From assembly GCF_006715025.1 (NCBI RefSeq), contig NZ_VFMK01000001.1:2976001-3040000 (forward strand): a stretch of DNA of 64,000 nt. The letters run 5' to 3'. The first letter of the stretch is position 1. Each line of letters begins with the position of its first letter. The position numbers were made by a program, and so were the translations under genes. Source of the DNA: Serratia fonticola. GTDB taxonomy: Bacteria > Pseudomonadota > Gammaproteobacteria > Enterobacterales > Enterobacteriaceae. The notes under the pieces were generated by a model. It worked only from the letters and a program-made list of their open reading frames with translations. It was not told where the DNA came from and searched no databases. This document shows positions 35,801-44,424 of the stretch, one piece after another.

Positions 35801-38233
35801 TTAAAGAGTATGTTCGGTTCGCGCGATAATATCATCCTGCGCATCTGGGGATAATGCGGTAAAGAAGGCAGAATATCCAGCCACACGTACCACTAAATCA
35901 CGATATTGGTCAGGATGTTGCTTCGCTGCCAGCAATGTTTCCCGTGAGACAATATTATACTGCACATGCCAGCCATGGTAAGCCTCAAAGAATGTGCGCA
36001 GCATCAACATCAGCTTCTCACGGTCACGTGGGTTCTCCAGCGTCGATGGATTCAGCTTCTGGTTGAGCAACACACCGCCAAGAATCGACTCGGTTGGCAG
36101 TTTGGCCAGCGAGTTGAAGACTGCCGTCGGGCCAAGATGATCGGTACCGGAAGCCGGGCTGGCACCTTCCGCCAACGGCGTATGGGCCTTGCGGCCATCA
36201 GGCGTTGCCATGGTGGCCGCACCAAAGGGCACGTTGGCAGAGATAGAGGAGGTCCCGGCATAGTAGGTTCCGCCAATCGGGCCACGGCCAAAGCGCGTGT
36301 TGTGATACTGCTTCAGTTCATCGATATAGGTCTGATAGGCGCGAACCAACAGTTGATCGACATCGTCGACGTCATTGCCGTATTTGGGGGCTGCATTGAT
36401 CAGGCGTTGGCGCAGCTGTTCACCGTCCAATCCGGCAAAGTCGTTCTCCAACGCTTGTGCCAACTGCTGCTGGCCAATTATTCCCTGATCGAACACCAGT
36501 TTGCGAACTGCGGCCAGGCTGTTGCCCAGGTTGGCAATCCCCACCTGCAGGCCGGAAACCCAGTCGTACTTCGCGCCGCCTTGCTTGATGCTTTTGCCGC
36601 GTTCGATACAGTCATCGACCAACGCCGAACAGACAATGTCGTGCGCATTTTCTTCCAGCACGGTATCGACCACGCATTCAATCTCGATGGATTTACGCGT
36701 GTAATAGCGGATCTGCGTATCCCAGGCATCCAGCACCTGATCAAATTGGCTGAAGTTGCCTTTTGAGAGTGCCAACTTCTGCGGCAGAAAAATCTTGCCA
36801 GAGGTGGCATCGCGCCCTTGTTCCAACGCAGCCAACATCACGCGGGCAAAGTTAATGAAGCTCATCCCGGTACAGCGATAACCCCATTTGCCGCCAACGG
36901 CGGTTTCGATACAGCCGATAGCGGCGTAGTCGTAGGCATCCTGGGGTTCTACGCCCAACTTGATAAATTCCGGAATGACGATTTCGTCGTTGTTAAAAGC
37001 CGGCATGCCGAAGCCACAACGAATAACCTGCACACAGGCGTCGAGGAAGTCATTACTGATCCCGGCATGATAACGCACGCTGAGGTTGGGTTGCGTGGAA
37101 CGCAGGCGGCCACAAGACTCCAGAATGGCGTAGGAGAGTGGGTTCACGGCATCGGTTGCCTTGCCATTCACCCATTTTTGGCCACCGATCGTGACGTTTT
37201 GGTACAGCGGGCTACCTGCTGACGCTTTAGAGTGTGAACCCGAGCGGATCTTGTTCACTTCCAGCAGTTTCAGCCAGCAGCTATGGAGCATTTCAATGGC
37301 TTTTTCGCGCGGCAGGCTTTGTTCCAGTTCCACATCACGGCGATACCATGGGTATAGATATTGGTCGAGGCGGCCAAAAGATACCGAGTGGCCGTTGGAT
37401 TCGATCTGCAGGAACAGCTGGATGAAATAGCACAGTTGCAGCGCCTGCCAGAAGGTCTGGGGAGGTTGATGCGCAATCAATTCACAGTTGGCCGCCATTG
37501 CTAGCAGTTCTTCGCGACGCCAGTTGCGATCCTCTTCTTGAGCCATTTTGCGGGCTAACTGGGCGAAACGCAGAATATGCTCGCTTAATGCCACCAGGGA
37601 GATATCTATAGCCTTCAGGAACTGTTCCTTATGCAAATCATCCCAATCGGTCAGATACAGACGCTCACGGCGCTCAGCGACTTTCTCACGCAGGCCATCC
37701 AGCCCCTTTTCCAGCAACAGCGGGAAGTTGACAGCCAGGTGTGCATCACCCGAGGTCATGTTGCCTTCCGCTTTGATGATCCCGGTGGCTAACAGCGCCT
37801 TTTGCTCATCGGTGAACATGCCATAGCAGCGGTCCTGCACGGTCTGGCCGCGCCACCATGGGCACAAGGCATGCAGCACTGCCTTATCTTTTTCGCTAAC
37901 CGAGAAACCGGCACCGGGACGATCGGCCAGCTCGTCAATTTCGCTTTCGATCCAACTGACGGTGTATTCCGGGAAGATCGGTGCGGCGCGAAGTTGGCTG
38001 GCCTGGTTACCGATGATCAACTCATCGTTCTTGATCCAGATAGTGCGTTTGGCCAGATGGTTGGCCAGCGCCAGAGCGCGCCTTACCGGCAACGGTTTAT
38101 CCTGCTGCTGCTGGTAAGTTTCGGTGTAATGCTGTGCGCGTTCGGTACACACCGGCGGTTTGACGATATGGATCAGCGCGTTCTTGTGCGCCAGGGTACG
38201 TTCGGTCAGGGTGCTCAGGTCCAGCGTTGTCAT
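35801..38233 (-). CDS. ybiW: Glycyl radical enzyme, PflD/YbiW type
   Basis: An 810-residue PFL2-type glycyl radical enzyme. The radical loop RVAGYSAFF is at the C-terminus with Gly786 as radical site, and the thiyl cysteine is Cys441 in AAIGCIETAVGG. Length and sequence match E. coli YbiW. It is not classical pyruvate formate-lyase (no double Cys). As I recall, recent work assigns such enzymes to 1,5-anhydroglucitol-6-phosphate cleavage; treat this as probable, not seen here. Activated by the pflE product; only works without oxygen. Four bases separate it from pflE. Confidence 0.92.
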   Translation of the reverse strand: MTTLDLSTLTERTLAHKNALIHIVKPPVCTERAQHYTETYQQQQDKPLPVRRALALANHLAKRTIWIKNDELIIGNQASQLRAAPIFPEYTVSWIESEIDELADRPGAGFSVSEKDKAVLHALCPWWRGQTVQDRCYGMFTDEQKALLATGIIKAEGNMTSGDAHLAVNFPLLLEKGLDGLREKVAERRERLYLTDWDDLHKEQFLKAIDISLVALSEHILRFAQLARKMAQEEDRNWRREELLAMAANCELIAHQPPQTFWQALQLCYFIQLFLQIESNGHSVSFGRLDQYLYPWYRRDVELEQSLPREKAIEMLHSCWLKLLEVNKIRSGSHSKASAGSPLYQNVTIGGQKWVNGKATDAVNPLSYAILESCGRLRSTQPNLSVRYHAGISNDFLDACVQVIRCGFGMPAFNNDEIVIPEFIKLGVEPQDAYDYAAIGCIETAVGGKWGYRCTGMSFINFARVMLAALEQGRDATSGKIFLPQKLALSKGNFSQFDQVLDAWDTQIRYYTRKSIEIECVVDTVLEENAHDIVCSALVDDCIERGKSIKQGGAKYDWVSGLQVGIANLGNSLAAVRKLVFDQGIIGQQQLAQALENDFAGLDGEQLRQRLINAAPKYGNDVDDVDQLLVRAYQTYIDELKQYHNTRFGRGPIGGTYYAGTSSISANVPFGAATMATPDGRKAHTPLAEGASPASGTDHLGPTAVFNSLAKLPTESILGGVLLNQKLNPSTLENPRDREKLMLMLRTFFEAYHGWHVQYNIVSRETLLAAKQHPDQYRDLVVRVAGYSAFFTALSPDAQDDIIARTEHTL

Positions 38234-38237
38234 GGTG

Positions 38238-39140
38238 TTATCCTCGCAAGATTGCGGTCAGACCTTTTACGCTGGCGTAATCTTCGGCATAGGCCAGCAG
38301 TTCAGGGTCATCCAGTGGGGTACGGGAAGCGTAATAGGGCGCGCCAAGCAGGAGGTATTTGTTCATGCCAAGCGTGTGGTAAGGTAAAAAGTGAATTTCT
38401 TTCACACCGATCTCATCGGCGGCAAAATCGGTAATGGCACGGATCGACCCACGATCGGCGTTAAATTCCGGGATCAGCGGTACTCGCACGGTGATCTGGG
38501 TACCCGCAGCGGCCAGACGGCGGAAGTTGTCCAGGATGCGTTTAGCGGACCCGTCGGTCCATTGTTTGAAACGGGTTTCATCAACATGCTTGAGGTCTGC
38601 CAGCATCAAATCGAGCCAGGGTAGAGAAGGCGCGATATATGACCATGGCGTGTGCAAGCAGGATTCCACAGCCGTATGGATCCCGGCTTCGTGTCCACGT
38701 TTGAGCAACTCAGCGGCGATGTCCGGTTGCATAAAAGGTTCACCACCGGAAAGGGTCAAACCACCGCCAGTTCGCAGATAGTAAGGCTTATCACGCATCA
38801 CCTCGGCCATGACGGCGTCAATATCGATAGCGGTGCCGCAGACGCTCAGCGCGCCGGTTGGGCAACAGCCGGTTAATGCGTCATAATCGGCGGCAGTAAG
38901 CAACGCGCGTTGCAGGCTTAGCGTGGTTTCGTCAATGCGGGTAATGGCATGTGGGCAGCATTCACTGCAGAGGGTGCATCCAGCCAGACACAGACGCTCA
39001 TCGAACAACAGATCCTGTTGCCGGGAGCGGCTTTCCGGGTTCTGGCACCAACGGCAGCCCAGTGAACACCCTTTCAGGAATACCACGCTACGGATGCCTG
39101 GCCCGTCATGGGTTGAATAGCGCTGCAGATTGAAAAGCAT
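38238..39140 (-). CDS. ybiY: Glycyl radical enzyme activase (radical SAM), YbiY type
   Basis: A 300-residue radical SAM protein that forms the glycyl radical on its partner. The SAM cluster cysteines are Cys25, Cys29 and Cys32 (FLKGCSLGCRWCQNPES). An inserted ferredoxin domain with CLAGCTLCSECCPHAI and TGCCPTGAL gives two more [4Fe-4S] clusters, as in the other non-PFL activases. The GGEP motif (LSGGEPFMQP) is present. First gene of the transcript, divergent from fsaA. Confidence 0.94.
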   Translation of the reverse strand: MLFNLQRYSTHDGPGIRSVVFLKGCSLGCRWCQNPESRSRQQDLLFDERLCLAGCTLCSECCPHAITRIDETTLSLQRALLTAADYDALTGCCPTGALSVCGTAIDIDAVMAEVMRDKPYYLRTGGGLTLSGGEPFMQPDIAAELLKRGHEAGIHTAVESCLHTPWSYIAPSLPWLDLMLADLKHVDETRFKQWTDGSAKRILDNFRRLAAAGTQITVRVPLIPEFNADRGSIRAITDFAADEIGVKEIHFLPYHTLGMNKYLLLGAPYYASRTPLDDPELLAYAEDYASVKGLTAILRG

Positions 39141-39203
39141 TCGTCACCTGTGAAGTTCAAAATCTTCTTACGTAAATTAAATAGGTTTCGAATGAAAGTT
39201 GAT

Positions 39204-39217
39204 TTGATTTTAATCAA
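39204..39217. promoter_or_regulatory. Perfect FNR box between ybiY and fsaA
   Basis: TTGATTTTAATCAA is an exact TTGAT-N4-ATCAA palindrome, between divergent ybiY (start 39140) and fsaA (start 39288). Anaerobic activation by FNR of one or both is expected, consistent with an oxygen-sensitive radical enzyme. Confidence 0.8.
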
Positions 39218-39287
39218 ACGACAAGAGCTTTTTTGCCTTATTATGTTCAGAGTTTGAATTTGCCCACAAAAGAATCAGGAGAAGGTT

Positions 39288-39953
39288 ATGGAACTGTATC
39301 TCGATACTGCCGATGTCAGCGCCGTGAAACGTCTGGCGCGCGTGTTGCCGCTTCACGGTGTCACCACCAATCCCAGCATCGTTGCCAAAGAAGGCAAGCC
39401 GATCTGGGAAGTGCTCCCGGCGCTGCGTGATGCGTTGGGGGGAACCGGCAAGCTGTTCGCACAAGTAATGGCAAACGATGCAGAACGTATGGTGGCGGAA
39501 GCCGTGTTGTTGAATCAGCGTGTACCCGGGTTAGTGGTAAAGATACCAACCACTGCGGAAGGGCTGGCGGCGATCAAGAAGCTGAAATCCATGTCGATCC
39601 CTACCTTGGGAACTGCCGTTTATGGCGCAGGCCAGGGGTTGTTGGCGGCGTTGGCCGGGGCGGAATATGTCGCGCCTTATGTCAATCGCCTGGATGCCCA
39701 AGGCGGCGATGGGATTGAGATGGTGCATGAATTACAGCAACTGTTAGCGCTGCACGCTCCCCATGCCAAGGTGTTGGCGGCCAGCTTTAAAACCCCACGC
39801 CAGGCGTTGGAATGTCTGTTGGCAGGCTGTCAGTCGATCACCTTACCGGTGGATGTGGCAGAGCAGTTTATTTCCACTCCGGCAGTTCAGGCGGCGGTAG
39901 AGAAGTTTGAGCAGGATTGGCAGGGGGCTTTTGGTACTGCGTTGTTGAACTAA
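39288..39953 (+). CDS. fsaA: Fructose-6-phosphate aldolase
   Basis: A 221-residue transaldolase-like class I aldolase. The Schiff-base lysine is Lys85 in GLVVKIPTTAEG; the substrate motifs GVTTNPSI and KVLAASFKTPRQAL are intact. FSA cleaves fructose-6-phosphate to dihydroxyacetone and glyceraldehyde-3-phosphate and in vitro prefers hydroxyacetone as donor. Its placement divergent to ybiY-ybiW suggests that its natural substrate is the product of the radical enzyme. Ends in a bidirectional terminator shared with the cstA-type gene. Confidence 0.95.
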   Translation: MELYLDTADVSAVKRLARVLPLHGVTTNPSIVAKEGKPIWEVLPALRDALGGTGKLFAQVMANDAERMVAEAVLLNQRVPGLVVKIPTTAEGLAAIKKLKSMSIPTLGTAVYGAGQGLLAALAGAEYVAPYVNRLDAQGGDGIEMVHELQQLLALHAPHAKVLAASFKTPRQALECLLAGCQSITLPVDVAEQFISTPAVQAAVEKFEQDWQGAFGTALLN

Positions 39954-39966
39954 GTCTGCATTGCGT

Positions 39967-39997
39967 ACAAAAGGGCGGCTTTGTGCCGCCCTTTTGT
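39967..39997. terminator. Bidirectional terminator between fsaA and cstA-type gene
   Basis: ACAAAAGGGCGG / CCGCCCTTTTGT stem with A and T flanks, between converging genes. Confidence 0.92.
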
Positions 39998-40012
39998 CAT
40001 TTATCCTTGGCG

Positions 40013-42088
40013 TCAGGCGCGTCCGGTTTCTTCACGCAGAATAATCTCGCTTTCACGCACAGTCGGTTGGTTGGCATTCAACGCCCGGCGGATCACGAAG
40101 AAGGCAGAAACCAGCATGGTTACCGCCACCAACATAAAGAAGGCGCACAGTGCAGCGTTGATCTGGTTGCTGAACACGATGGTCTGCATGTCCTGGATGG
40201 ATTTAGCCGGTGCGATAATCGTGCCTTGCTCAATCCCACTAGAAAATTTCCTGGCTTGTGCCAGGAAACCAATACTCGGTTTCTCGTGGAAAATCTTTTG
40301 CCAGCCTGCAGTCATTGAGGTGATAAATAGCCAGGCGGTTGGCAGAATGGTTACCCAGGCATAACGCTGCTTTTTCATCTTGAACAACACCACCGTACCC
40401 AGAATCAACGCCATTGAAGCCAGCATCTGGTTACCGATACCGAACAGCGGCCACAGGGTGTTAATGCCACCGAGCGGATCGACCACCCCTTGATAGACGA
40501 AAAAGCCCCAACCGGCGACGGCCACGGTGGTACCGGCCAGATTGCCGAACCACGAGCGGTTGTTCGCCAGCCGCGGAATGGCCACCCCCACCAGATCCTG
40601 AACCATAAAGCGGCAGGCGCGGGTACCGGCATCAACCGCCGTCAGAATAAACAGGGCCTCGAACAGAATGGCAAAATGATACCAGAAGGCCATCATTGCC
40701 CGGCTGTTGAACACATCGCTGATAATGTGGGCCATACCAACGGCAAAGGTTGGCGCGCCGCCGGCTCGCGAGAGTACCGAATTCTCCCCCACATCTTTGG
40801 CAATCTGCGTCAACGTTTCTGGGGTGATCATAAAGCCCCAGCCGTTGATGACCTGTGATGCATTCTCCACTGTGGTGCCAATCAGCGCGGCCGGTGAGTT
40901 CATGGCAAAATAAACGCCGGGGTCGATTACCGATGCGCAGATCAGTGCCATGATGGCGACAAAGGATTCCATAAGCATCCCGCCATAACCGATAAAGCGA
41001 ATATGGCTTTCACGTTCTACCAGCTTCGGTGTCGTACCGCTGGAAACCAATGCGTGGAAACCGGAAATCGCACCGCAGGCGATGGTGATAAACAGGAAGG
41101 GGAACAGGGAACCGGCAAACACCGGGCCGCTGCCATCAATAAAGCGCGAAACCGCAGGCATTTTCATTTCCGGCATGGCGAAGACAATTCCCACAGCCAG
41201 CCCGACGATCACGCCGATTTTCAAAAAGGTAGAAAGGTAGTCGCGCGGCGCCAGCAATAGCCATACTGGCAGCACCGAGGCGATAAAACCGTAAATCACC
41301 AGCACCCAGGTCAGCGTGGTGCCGTGCAGAGTGAAGAACGGGCCCCAATAAGGATGCTGAGCGATATTACCGCCGTAGATGATCGCCATCATCATCAGCA
41401 CAAAACCGATCAGCGAAACTTCGGCAATTTTACCGGGGCGGATAAAGCGCATATAAACGCCCATAAACAGCGCAATCGGGATGGTGGCGGCAATCGTAAA
41501 CAGGCCCCAAGGGCTATCTGCCAGAGCTTTTACCACCACCAGTGCCAGTGCCGAAAGGATGATGATCATCACCCCGAGCGCGCCGAGCATGGTTACCACG
41601 CCGGCAAACGCGCCCAGTTCCTGTTTGGCCATTTCTCCCAGAGAGCGGCCATCGCGGCGAGTAGAGATAAACAGGATCAGAAAGTCTTGTACCGCTCCGG
41701 CCAGCATCACACCCACCAGGATCCAGATAGTCCCTGGCAAGAAACCCATCTGCGCGGCCAGGATTGGCCCAACCAGTGGGCCAGCACCTGCAATGGCGGC
41801 AAAGTGATGGCCGAACAGCACCCACTTGTTGGTAGGCACATAGTCTAGGCCATCGTTATGACGTTCTGCCGGGGTTAAGCGACGATCGTCCAGTTCGAAG
41901 ACATTCTTGGCAATAAAGCGGCTATAGAAACGATAGGCGATGCTGTAGCAGGCGACAGAAGCCACCACCAACCAAACCGCATTAACGTGTTCGCCACGGC
42001 TGAGCGCCAGCATGGCGAAAGCGAAGGCGCCAATAAGCGCCACCGCGAGCCATATTATGCCGGATTTGACGTTTTTCATGTTCCGCAA
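40013..42088 (-). CDS. cstA: CstA/BtsT-type carbon starvation transporter
   Basis: A 691-residue membrane protein with about 16-18 membrane segments. Family signatures: VPTNKWVLFGHHFAAIAGAG, AGAVQDFLILFISTRRDGRS, the ACGAISGFHALVSSGTTPK segment and FWYHFAILFEALFILTAVDA. CstA imports peptides and pyruvate in starvation; E. coli has CstA and the paralogue BtsT. Sequence seems nearer to CstA, but gene context does not decide, because E. coli cstA is elsewhere. Inserted between the fsaA block and rnb. Confidence 0.85.
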   Translation of the reverse strand: MRNMKNVKSGIIWLAVALIGAFAFAMLALSRGEHVNAVWLVVASVACYSIAYRFYSRFIAKNVFELDDRRLTPAERHNDGLDYVPTNKWVLFGHHFAAIAGAGPLVGPILAAQMGFLPGTIWILVGVMLAGAVQDFLILFISTRRDGRSLGEMAKQELGAFAGVVTMLGALGVMIIILSALALVVVKALADSPWGLFTIAATIPIALFMGVYMRFIRPGKIAEVSLIGFVLMMMAIIYGGNIAQHPYWGPFFTLHGTTLTWVLVIYGFIASVLPVWLLLAPRDYLSTFLKIGVIVGLAVGIVFAMPEMKMPAVSRFIDGSGPVFAGSLFPFLFITIACGAISGFHALVSSGTTPKLVERESHIRFIGYGGMLMESFVAIMALICASVIDPGVYFAMNSPAALIGTTVENASQVINGWGFMITPETLTQIAKDVGENSVLSRAGGAPTFAVGMAHIISDVFNSRAMMAFWYHFAILFEALFILTAVDAGTRACRFMVQDLVGVAIPRLANNRSWFGNLAGTTVAVAGWGFFVYQGVVDPLGGINTLWPLFGIGNQMLASMALILGTVVLFKMKKQRYAWVTILPTAWLFITSMTAGWQKIFHEKPSIGFLAQARKFSSGIEQGTIIAPAKSIQDMQTIVFSNQINAALCAFFMLVAVTMLVSAFFVIRRALNANQPTVRESEIILREETGRA

Positions 42089-42274
42089 CTCCTTGTTGTC
42101 AGAGGTAGAAAGGGGATCTTTAAAGTGAGTAAGTACGTCAAAAAGTTAACAACAAGTTAAAAGTAGGAGGTTTAAGCGCGAACAGGTGCGGATCGGATCA
42201 GAAATGTGAACTCAGTTGGAGTTTGATGAAAAAACAAGGTGCTGTGGATGAGGGGATAGGTTTTCAGGCAAAAA

Positions 42275-42298
42275 AAAGAGCGATACCAAGTATCGCCC
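42275..42298 (-). terminator. rnb terminator
   Basis: On the minus strand GCGATAC TTG GTATCGC is followed by TCTTTTTTT, 20 bases after the rnb stop. Confidence 0.9.
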
Positions 42299-42317
42299 TG
42301 ATAGAAAACGATTTACG

Positions 42318-44252
42318 TTAAGCTGCTGGTTTAGCGATCACGCTTCGGGTTTCCATACGCACTTCGGCAATGTTTACCTGCAAGCTATCGCTTTGGCGAT
42401 AAATCACTTCGCCTTTCACCTGCACCGTGCCGGTTTCCTGACTGCAAACCAGCTCATCACGTACCGCGTGAATAAACGGAGCAGGGATAAAGGCGACGGC
42501 ACCGTTATCCAGCAGGCGTACGCGCAGGCCGCCACGGGTCACATCAATGATCTCGGCATTGAAGCGTTCATCGCTACCGGCTTTGTCTTTCAGGAAGCGG
42601 GCATACAACCAATCGCCTACGTCGCGTTCAGCCATGCGGTTCAGGCGGCGGCGCTCAGCCAACTGGGTCGTGACGTCATCCTGCGGTTTGTCGGCAGCCT
42701 GCTCAGAGATGATATTCTTCAGCAGACGATGGTTGACCATATCGCCATACTTACGGATCGGAGAGGTCCAGGTGGCGTAGGCTTCTAATCCCAGACCAAA
42801 ATGTGGGCCAGGCGTAGTGCTGATCTCGGCAAAGGTCTGGAAACGGCGGATACGGCTGTCCAAGAACTGGGTTGGCTGCGCATCAAGGTGACGGCGAAGC
42901 TCGCAGAACCCCTCCAACGTCAGCAGCTTAGCGGCATCGGCTTCCACGTCGTTCGCCTGCAGCACGGTGACTGCCTGTTCAACCAAGGCCGGATCAAAGC
43001 CGTTATGTACGTTATAGATGCCAAAGCCCAGACGATCGCGTAACACGATGGCGGCACATACGTTGGCAGCAATCATGCACTCTTCAACGATACGGTTGGC
43101 GGTGCGGCGCTGTTCGGTAATGATGTCCAGCACATCGCCTTTCTCTCCGAGAACAAAGCGGTAATCCGGGCGATCTTTAAACACCAGCGCGTGTTGATGG
43201 CGCCAGGCGTTGCGGGCGTCACAAACCTGCTTGAGCAAAGTGATTTGTTGCGCGATAGCGTCGCTAGGTGGCTGCCAGCCAGCAATGCCGTCCAGCCAAT
43301 CTGAGACTTCGTCATAAACCAGTTTGGCTTTGGACTCGATCTCGGCGGCGAAGAAACGGATATCGTTGCCCAGCTTACCGTCTGCAGCAACGGTGACTCG
43401 GCAGGCCAGTACCGGGCGACGCTCATTGGGACGCAGCGAGCACAGGTTATCCGACAGATCGCGCGGCAGCATAGGGATGTTGAAGCCTGGCAGATAGTTG
43501 GTGAAAGCGCGTTTACGTGCGATATCATCCAGATGGCTGCCTTGCGCAACGTAAGCGGTCGGATCGGCAATGGCGATGGTCAACTGCAGCGATCCGTCAC
43601 CGTTATCCTGTACATACAGCGCATCATCCATATCTTCGGTGCTGGCGCTGTCAATGGTGACAAAATCCAACGCGGTCAGATCTTCACGGGGCAGTTTGGC
43701 ATCGTGTTCGCTGATGGCCACCATGTCCGGCGCTTCTCTTTCAAGATTATGACGGGCCAGCGTAACCCACCATGGCGCAAAATGATCTTCACCGTCGGTG
43801 ATGAACTGCATCAGCTCGGCATGGAAACTGCGATCGCCCTTCAGGGGATGACGACGCATTTCGGCAACGGCCCAATCGCCCGCCTGGAAGTTATGCGTTA
43901 CTTCACGTGCAGGGCGGCACTGAATGGCGTCTTTCAGCAAAGGATGGTCGGGCACGATAGACAGGCGATCGTCTTTTTTCTGCACCCGGCCAACAAAGCG
44001 CGACAGGAAAGGCTCAACCAGCGTTTCCGGTTCAGCAATTTCGCGCTCTTTTTCGGTATGCAGGGTGGCGACGATACGATCCCCATGCATGACTTTTTTC
44101 ATGTACGGCGGTGGAATGAAATAGCTCTTTTGACCGTCGACTTCTAAAAAGCCAAAACCTTTCTCAGTCCCTTTGACTACGCCTTCAACACGCGGGGTTT
44201 GAGAGTGAAGTTGCTGTTTAAGCTGCGCCAGCAGCGGGTTATCTTGAAACAT
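42318..44252 (-). CDS. rnb: Exoribonuclease II
   Basis: A 3'-5' hydrolytic exoribonuclease for single-stranded RNA. 644 residues, exactly as E. coli RNase II. Two cold-shock-like domains, the RNB catalytic domain with Asp201, Asp207, Asp209 and Asp210 (TIDSASTEDMDDAL), the WTSPIRKYGD motif and a C-terminal S1 domain. Start at 44252 (MFQDNPLLAQL); an in-frame ATG at 44282 adds ten residues not seen in the family. The E. coli neighbour pdeR (gmr) is absent. Confidence 0.97.
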   Translation of the reverse strand: MFQDNPLLAQLKQQLHSQTPRVEGVVKGTEKGFGFLEVDGQKSYFIPPPYMKKVMHGDRIVATLHTEKEREIAEPETLVEPFLSRFVGRVQKKDDRLSIVPDHPLLKDAIQCRPAREVTHNFQAGDWAVAEMRRHPLKGDRSFHAELMQFITDGEDHFAPWWVTLARHNLEREAPDMVAISEHDAKLPREDLTALDFVTIDSASTEDMDDALYVQDNGDGSLQLTIAIADPTAYVAQGSHLDDIARKRAFTNYLPGFNIPMLPRDLSDNLCSLRPNERRPVLACRVTVAADGKLGNDIRFFAAEIESKAKLVYDEVSDWLDGIAGWQPPSDAIAQQITLLKQVCDARNAWRHQHALVFKDRPDYRFVLGEKGDVLDIITEQRRTANRIVEECMIAANVCAAIVLRDRLGFGIYNVHNGFDPALVEQAVTVLQANDVEADAAKLLTLEGFCELRRHLDAQPTQFLDSRIRRFQTFAEISTTPGPHFGLGLEAYATWTSPIRKYGDMVNHRLLKNIISEQAADKPQDDVTTQLAERRRLNRMAERDVGDWLYARFLKDKAGSDERFNAEIIDVTRGGLRVRLLDNGAVAFIPAPFIHAVRDELVCSQETGTVQVKGEVIYRQSDSLQVNIAEVRMETRSVIAKPAA

Positions 44253-44424
44253 ATCGTCCAGTGAATGGGTTGTGAGTGGCAAGATTTGCGGCAGACAGTT
44301 TTACGCGAATCACCTGCTGCGGGCAAGCCAAACGTCACGCTTTTCCGACGTTGCCACGCGATAATTCACGCAGTGCGCAAGAAAAAGCCATGGTGTGAAA
44401 GCCATGGCTGATAGTGAATAACGC

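Noticed and set aside
35966..36766. 266-codon plus-strand ORF
   Set aside because: Antisense to ybiW, no domain and no ribosome binding site.
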